NCBI GenBank assembly: GCA_004335835.1
Contig: RWJK01001953.1
Location: 28,000 to 67,336 of the forward strand
Direction of reading: 5' to 3'
Length of the DNA: 39,337 bases
Source of the DNA: Scenedesmus sp. ARA3
Lineage: Eukaryota > Chlorophyta > Chlorophyceae > Sphaeropleales > Scenedesmaceae
Position numbers and translations under genes: made by a program. Positions 34,156 through 39,337 of the stretch are shown one piece after another (within the stretch, counting starts at the first letter, position 1; each line of letters opens with the position of its first letter). The notes beneath the pieces are model-generated. The model worked only from the letters and a program-made list of their open reading frames with translations, was not told the origin of the DNA and ran no database searches.

Positions 34156-36611
34156 CTACACGCGCTCCAACCTCATCCCGCATGCTGCCATGCGCCTGCA
34201 GCCCTTCTTGTGGCTCCTCCAGCCAGCAGCCTGGCAGGCAGCACTGCAGTAGCGGCAGCCACACCCCGCACACGCATATCGCGCTGCTGCAGCCTCTGAA
34301 ACACCACCCAGCTCCATGCACCGGGCGTTGTTGCACACCACAGGCAGCGGCGCAACAGCCGTCAGCGCCTTGCAGAAAGCCAGTGCGTGCGTATACATAC
34401 GCGTTACATTGTCTGCTAGCTGCTGCTGTGCTGGGGTGACTTGGCAGTGTGCGGCAGCCTCAGCAGAGTTCTGACACGCAGCAGCGGCACCAGCTGGCTT
34501 CTTCCACTCTTCTTGGTAAGCTGCAGCTGCAGCCGCCAGCTTGCGCGACTCATGCAGCCGCAGCAGGTACTGCCAGCGCACAGGCCGGCCGCTGCCACTG
34601 CTGCTGCCGCTGCTGCTGCTGTTGTTGCGTCCCAGCCTTTGGTCAGCTGGCGTGCCGCCTGTGCCTGCTGCTACCGCTGCTGCTGCTGCTGCTGCCCCGG
34701 CCGCTTTGCTGCCTGCACTGCTAGCTGTTAGCAGATCAACCTGCACCAGTTGTAGGACCTGCTGGACATCATCACACACTACGAGCGCGACTTTCAACAG
34801 GTGCTGTTCCATTGTTTTTTTAACTGCAGCCTCATGCAGGCGTAACAGGCTCTTGCTCAACAGCACAGCGAGCAACATGGCGCTGGCTTTGGCCTGCTCC
34901 TTGCTGCTGCTGCTGCTGCTGCAGGCTGCTGCCTCGTTTGCAGCATGCTTTGCTACTGCCTTCAGCGCAATAGAGACGTTCAACAGGCGGTCCAGCACCC
35001 CATGCGGACCGGCCAATTCATGTGGCTCGGCAGCTGTGTTGCTGGCGCTCTGCGTGTCAGTCCACCGCTTCATCATGCTGCACAGCGCTGAAGCCAGCGC
35101 TGCTGCTGCTGCTGGGTTGCTGAGCAGCTCCAGCAGCCCTTTCGTGCCTATCCTTGAGCACCCCTGAGACACACAGAACACCAGCTGTGCAGCAGTTACC
35201 GCGTCCAGCTGCCCTGACCTTGCGCAGATGTCCAGGAACTGGAAGTAAGCCATGGGGTGCTTGTGTGCCAGCTGGCTGATGAACAGGCCGCTGCGGGTGA
35301 TGAGGGCGGCATCTGTGCCACCTGCAACAAGATTTGGCCAGCATCACCACCATCTGAGGAACAGCGGTACGCAGCAAGAATGCATCACAGTGCACTTCGC
35401 ATTGGAGACTCAGACAAGCTGCCGATAGCGGCTGCACAGCTTGTGTTCTGTAGGTACCAGGCGGCCCTGCAAGGTCAGCTATGCAGGCACCTAGCAGCAC
35501 ATGGAGGGGAGGCGATTGCAACTGGATGCCGGATCAAGGTGCTACTGCAGAAACGCTTGAGGCATTGCTGGCTCGGCACAACTGCAACCGTATCAGAGTG
35601 GGTCAATTGCTTGACAAGGATGCCCTGCATTGCTTTGAGCAAATAGTGTGTTGCCAACACTGCTAGTTGCAGGGGGCAGCAACAGCGAGGTGTCAGCTGG
35701 CCGGCCACTCACGTAGGTTTGGCTGCAGAACCTCCAGCAGACCAGGCACTGCCATGCCGGGCGCCAGCTGTAGATGCCTGTCAAGCTTGCTGCACTGCAT
35801 AGCCAGTGTCAGCCCCAGCAGCAGCACCTGCCCGCCACCCTGCTGCAGCAGCTGCATCGGCTGCTGCCACTTCCCACCGGTCCACAGCATGCTCGACTGC
35901 CTCTGCAGCAGCCGGCAGCACCTTGACAGCAACGCTTCTGATGCTGACAGTTGCGCCCGCACCTGCTGCACTGAGCTGCCATCCTCGGCTGCATCTGCTG
36001 CTGTGTCTTCCTGCAGCAGCGCCTGCTGCTGCTCTGCTGACAGCAGCATGTACTGTCGCTGCCACTCCACGGCAGCCCGCAGCAGCAGCTCTGCTGTCAG
36101 CTGCAGCGCCGCTGCAGACAGCACACAAGAGCTGCTACTGCCGCTGCTGTGTACGCTGTGCCACTCTAGGTTGTGCAGCAGCACTGAGGTCATAACCACA
36201 GCCGTTGAATAAGCCCGATGTGGCGCGTCTCAGCAGCTGCACCATTCCCTGCGCTGAGATGCTCGTCAGCTTCATCTTGTGCCCTCAGTAGCGCTGCTGA
36301 TGGCAGCAGCTGCAGCAGCAGCCCGGCCTGTGGATCCGGCAGCAGCAGCAGGTCCCCACGCAGGTGCTTGCCCAGCTGCTGTGACAGCTGCCGCCCCTGC
36401 TGCTGCTGCTGCAGGGTCTGCAGGCTCTGCTGTATTTGACAGCAGCTTACTGCAAGCAGCTGCAGCGCAACCTCAGCTACAGCTGCGTGTGTTGAGAACA
36501 AGCTGCTGCCATCTGCCATGTGGCGCTTTACCTGTGCGTGGGCAGACAGGCGGCTTGCAACAATCGCAATGTCGTGCGCAATGATTGTGAGGCGCTCCTC
36601 GCTGCTCACAC

Positions 36612-36653
<42 letters not shown>

Positions 36654-38321
36654 CACGTGCACCTCGGCCGCTGCTGCTGCTGCTGCTGCCACGCTGCCAC
36701 CTGGCAGTGCCCGCATCAGGCCTGCAGCCACTGCATAGTTCAGCAGCTGCTGCAGCAGCTCAGCGGCCCAGAACCAGTTGAGGCCAGCATTGCAGTCAGG
36801 TGTTATTGTGCTGACTGTCATCCTGGCGAGCCTTAGTGTCCGAAACATGCTCTCACAGCTGAGTGGCTGCCCTGCTGCTGCAAGCATTTGTGTACACTGC
36901 CAAATGAAGCCAGGCAGCAGCTCAGGCAGGCCTGCAGCAGAGATCAAAGCAGTGCAGCAGTGGCAGCGTGCTGCAAGGTTAAAGATTGTCCATGTGACAA
37001 TCAGCCTAGCTGTTCAGACAGGCCCTAGGGCGATGAGGCAGGCAGGTAGTGCTCGACTGTACTGCCCAGCTCAGTGACATGCACCACACAACATTCATCT
37101 TTTCAAGTGCAGTTGCAGCGCCGCACAGGTGCTGGTCTGCAGGGAGTGCCGACACAGGCTGCTGCTGCTGCTGCTGCTGCTTGTCAAACAGCCCCGCTCA
37201 CCAGTGCGGTCCAGCTCCTCTACAGCTTGCGCCTTCAGCTGTGCGTTGCTGCTGTAGCAACTCAAGAGCTCCAGTAGGGCACATAGCTCTGCTCACAGCA
37301 CACATCCACGAGCAAACGCACACAGCAGGCCCAGCAGCCTTCAAGACAGGCCTGACAGCAGAGCCCAAGCAATGCACTGCACTGTGCAGCAGTGCTTGAA
37401 GCTGCAGGCGGTTGCTGCAAGGGGGTGGACAATGTTTGCTGCTGTGCATGTGTGTGCGCTGCCGTCTGCATTGATGTGCGTCTGGCTTGCTGCAGAGAGC
37501 CCCGCTCGCAATCCTTGCCTGAAGCAGTCAGGAACTGCAGGCTTAATGCATGAACAAAGCTGCTGTGCTGATGTAATGCACATTGCCACAGCTGTCGCCG
37601 TGCCAGGAGTTGACGCTGTTGCCATTGCAAGCTGGCAAGGTTCTGCTGCTGCTGGTGTTGATGCTGTCCCCACGCACCTTGACCAACATTCATCCACAGG
37701 GTGCGATAGTAGCTCATCGGCTCCTGTGCTGCCTTTTCAGGCAGCAGCAGCAGCTCTGGCCGCTGCTGCAGCCACACCAGCAGCTGGGCAAGCGTCGCCA
37801 CTGGCCGCGCAGCAAGCGTGGCCTGCAGGAACTCATCTGCGTACTCAAACTTCTCCTCTGACTGCAACAGGAGCAGTCCGTCCACACACCCCCCTAGGTC
37901 CACGGCTGCATCGTTTGTCTGCTGCAGTAGTGCTACTTGTTTGGCACCAAGGCGGTCTGTTGGGGGCCGCTGCAGCAGCTTCACTTGCGCTGACTGCTTC
38001 CATAAGCGGCTGAGCAGAGACGCTGCAGCGGTACCCGTCTTGCACAGCTGCAGAACAAGACAATGAAACAGGCCATGAGTACAGTGCTTGCTGTTTATGC
38101 CAGGAGGCTACCAATGTAGCAGAAGCAACTATGCTACAGCTGCTGCTGCCACTGCTGCTGCCGCTCATGCTGCTTTTTGCGACATTCGTGCAAGCAAGCC
38201 ACAGCGTAATAATGCAACTAGTCCTTATTCCTTTGTTCAACGTGTTTTGATGCTGTACCTGTGCAATTAGCTCGGTCACCGGCAGGCGCCCTGCTTTGTA
38301 TTCCTCCAGCAAGCTATCCAT
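34156..38321 (-). CDS. MYND zinc-finger protein (at least 7 exon blocks; two frame changes)
   Basis: Blocks in transcript order: 38321-38259 (start MDSLLEEYKAG), 38047-37678, 37288-37202, 36931 to ~36612, ~36609 to ~36200, ~36199-35713, 35321-34156 (stop TAG). The first three junctions, the junction into 36931 and the last junction are in phase. The C-terminus (34189-34338) is a MYND finger: VCNNARC, then CAGCGCRYCSAACQ, W, HKKGC, giving the Cys/His zinc ligands in the usual order. MYND fingers bind short proline-rich or other peptide motifs; here the rest is helical, Ala/Leu-rich and unlike SET or other partner domains. Between ~36750 and ~36190 the coding frame changes twice by -1: once inside a CTG/CAG tract (Ala frame to Ser frame) and once between 36231 and 36195. 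Very short introns (56-79 nt) could explain each, but all other introns here exceed ~145 nt. One-base losses in the assembly or in the gene are equally likely. Confidence 0.75.
36612..36652. repeat. CTG/CAG tract at the first frame change of the MYND gene
   Basis: About thirteen triplets lie on the plus strand. Upstream coding sequence reads it as poly-Ala and would stop at TGA (36608-36606). The downstream coding frame reads it as poly-Ser. Confidence 0.8.
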
Positions 38322-39255
38322 GGCCCCACCACAATCAATGAGTCTGACAAGGGATGTTGCTCGCTGGATCCTTTGATATCAACGGACAGTTGCTGGCGCA
38401 ATTCGTCAGGGGTGTGAGTGCAGAAGTTGTTGTGAGTGAAGTTGTAGCTGCAGCCCGCCCGAGCCGTGCTATTTTGAGCAGAGGTTTGAGTATAGTTTGA
38501 CACGAAGCAGCTTATACGATTGCTTTGCGAATGCTGTTAAATATAGCCTTCCAGGTGCCGATAAAACCTCATCCCCGGGTCTAGACTGGCACTCACCTGT
38601 TACACTGGACTGTTACGCACCGCTTGTACTGGTGGTCTCAGCAGCAGGTGTGTCAAGCAAGTCACTGAATGTTTCACACGATGTACCCTGCACTTCAAGA
38701 GAGGGTAGTTACAAGTGGGTCTCAGCACCATCTACAACAGGGTGATCATCACCTAGCAATGATTGCATGGTCCGAGACCCGAGTATTGTATTTTTAGCTC
38801 AAAAGGTAATTGAACAGCTGCATACAGCCGTCTGCTGGGGGCCCATATAACTGTGCTAGCAGCGCTGTTCTGACCTCCACGTATCAGCCGCCGCCTGACA
38901 AGAGCTGCTCTTGTTGCGGCAACATGTGCACGCCGCAACACCACACGGCCTTCTCTATCTCTCCTCCTCCGTTCTCGCTGTCTTTTACCGCCAGACTCAC
39001 TGGATAAAATCTGCCACAATTGCTACCCATCTTGGGAATAAACCTCGCCCGTTTGGGGAGCCAATGACAGGCTCATTGGGCAAAGAGATATCAAAAGCTG
39101 GACGATGCAAGAGCCATAGGCCCTTTCAACAGTCAAACCTACCAAACTCCACTCAATACCCACTTCAGGCGCAGCCCAGGAAACTACCCTCAACTGGATG
39201 GTCATCTGGCTGCACTGCTGCCGCTGCAACAGCAGCTGCACTTGCTGACTGTCCC
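38322..39255. other. Intergenic between two MYND genes
   Basis: This interval holds the promoter and 5' UTR of the complete MYND gene and the 3' UTR of the truncated one, both on the minus strand. A minus-strand TGTAA lies at 38713-38709, about 540 nt after the stop of the truncated copy. No coding exon was recognised. Confidence 0.45.
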
Positions 39256-39337
39256 TCAACACTCCACCCTCATGCCGCATGCTGCCATGCGCCTGCAGCC
39301 CTTCTTGTGGCTCCTCCAGCCAGCAGCCTGGCAGGCA
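39256..39337 (-). CDS. Second MYND zinc-finger gene, C-terminal end only (cut by window edge)
   Basis: The minus strand from the window edge reads the end of a MYND finger: CQAAGWRSHKKGCRRMAACG, then MRVEC and a TGA stop at 39258-39256. Bases 39268-39337 match 34171-34240 of the first MYND gene at 69 of 70 positions (only 39274 differs), an offset of 5097 bases. The last residues differ (MRVEC here, MRLERV there), and similarity ends just after the stop. It is a tandem paralogue in the same orientation; the rest lies beyond the window. Confidence 0.85.
   Translation of the reverse strand, partial: ACQAAGWRSHKKGCRRMAACGMRVEC

Noticed and set aside
36195..36612. Micro-introns of 56-79 nt as the explanation of the MYND frame changes
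   Set aside because: GT and AG can be found at suitable phases, but the candidate pyrimidine tracts are poor and all other introns in the window are over about 145 nt. Kept only as an alternative.
33345..39045. AATAAA-like and TGTAA motifs on the strand opposite to the genes (for example near 33345 and 39038)
   Set aside because: Wrong strand or wrong position for any gene here, and AATAAA is not the usual algal signal.
1..39337. Transposon, viral insertion, CRISPR array or prokaryotic operon
   Set aside because: No transposase, reverse transcriptase, terminal repeats, spaced palindromic repeats or Shine-Dalgarno-linked gene runs were seen. Genes are spliced throughout.

Overview
The window is nuclear DNA of a eukaryote, most likely a chlorophycean green alga. 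Coding sequence is cut into many short exons by introns with GTGAG/GTGCG/GTAAG donors and TGCAG acceptors. DNA is dominated by CAG/CTG triplet tracts that read as Gln, Ala, Ser or Leu runs. One gene is a clear relative of Chlamydomonas ODA7, and several 3' flanks carry TGTAA, the usual poly(A) signal of green algae. The group within Chlorophyceae (Sphaeropleales would fit the CAG/TGCA richness) cannot be settled from this sequence. No rRNA, tRNA, CRISPR array, insertion sequence or transposon was recognised.

Layout. 637-12174 (-): the 160-kDa cleavage and polyadenylation specificity factor (CPSF160), reconstructed in 20 exons as one 1948-residue frame. 12175-13075: divergent promoter region. 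13076-20794 (+): a 12-exon, 1571-residue protein ending in a CRAL-TRIO (SEC14-like) lipid-binding domain, with a long Gln/Ala/Ser-rich middle. 22304-25038 (+): leucine-rich-repeat dynein assembly factor ODA7/DNAAF1, 5 exons, 571 residues. 25778-26167 (+): small unrecognised protein with one predicted membrane segment and a basic tail. 26168-28149: convergent intergenic region. 28150-33153 (-): ankyrin-like, Q/A-rich protein, 5 exons, with a weak F-box-like start. 34156-38321 (-): MYND zinc-finger protein with two frame changes in its middle. 39256-39337 (-): the last 82 bases of a second MYND gene, 69/70 identical at DNA level to the end of the first.

The genes do not form a pathway; they are ordinary neighbours of a nuclear chromosome. 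The exon chains of CPSF160, the CRAL-TRIO protein, ODA7 and the ankyrin-like gene join in phase at every junction, which is the main support for these models. The most interesting structure is inside CPSF160: at three separate introns the end of the exon together with its 5' splice site has been copied about 100 bases into the following intron. The second point of interest is the tandem MYND pair, where near-identity at the 3' end contrasts with frame disruption in the complete copy.
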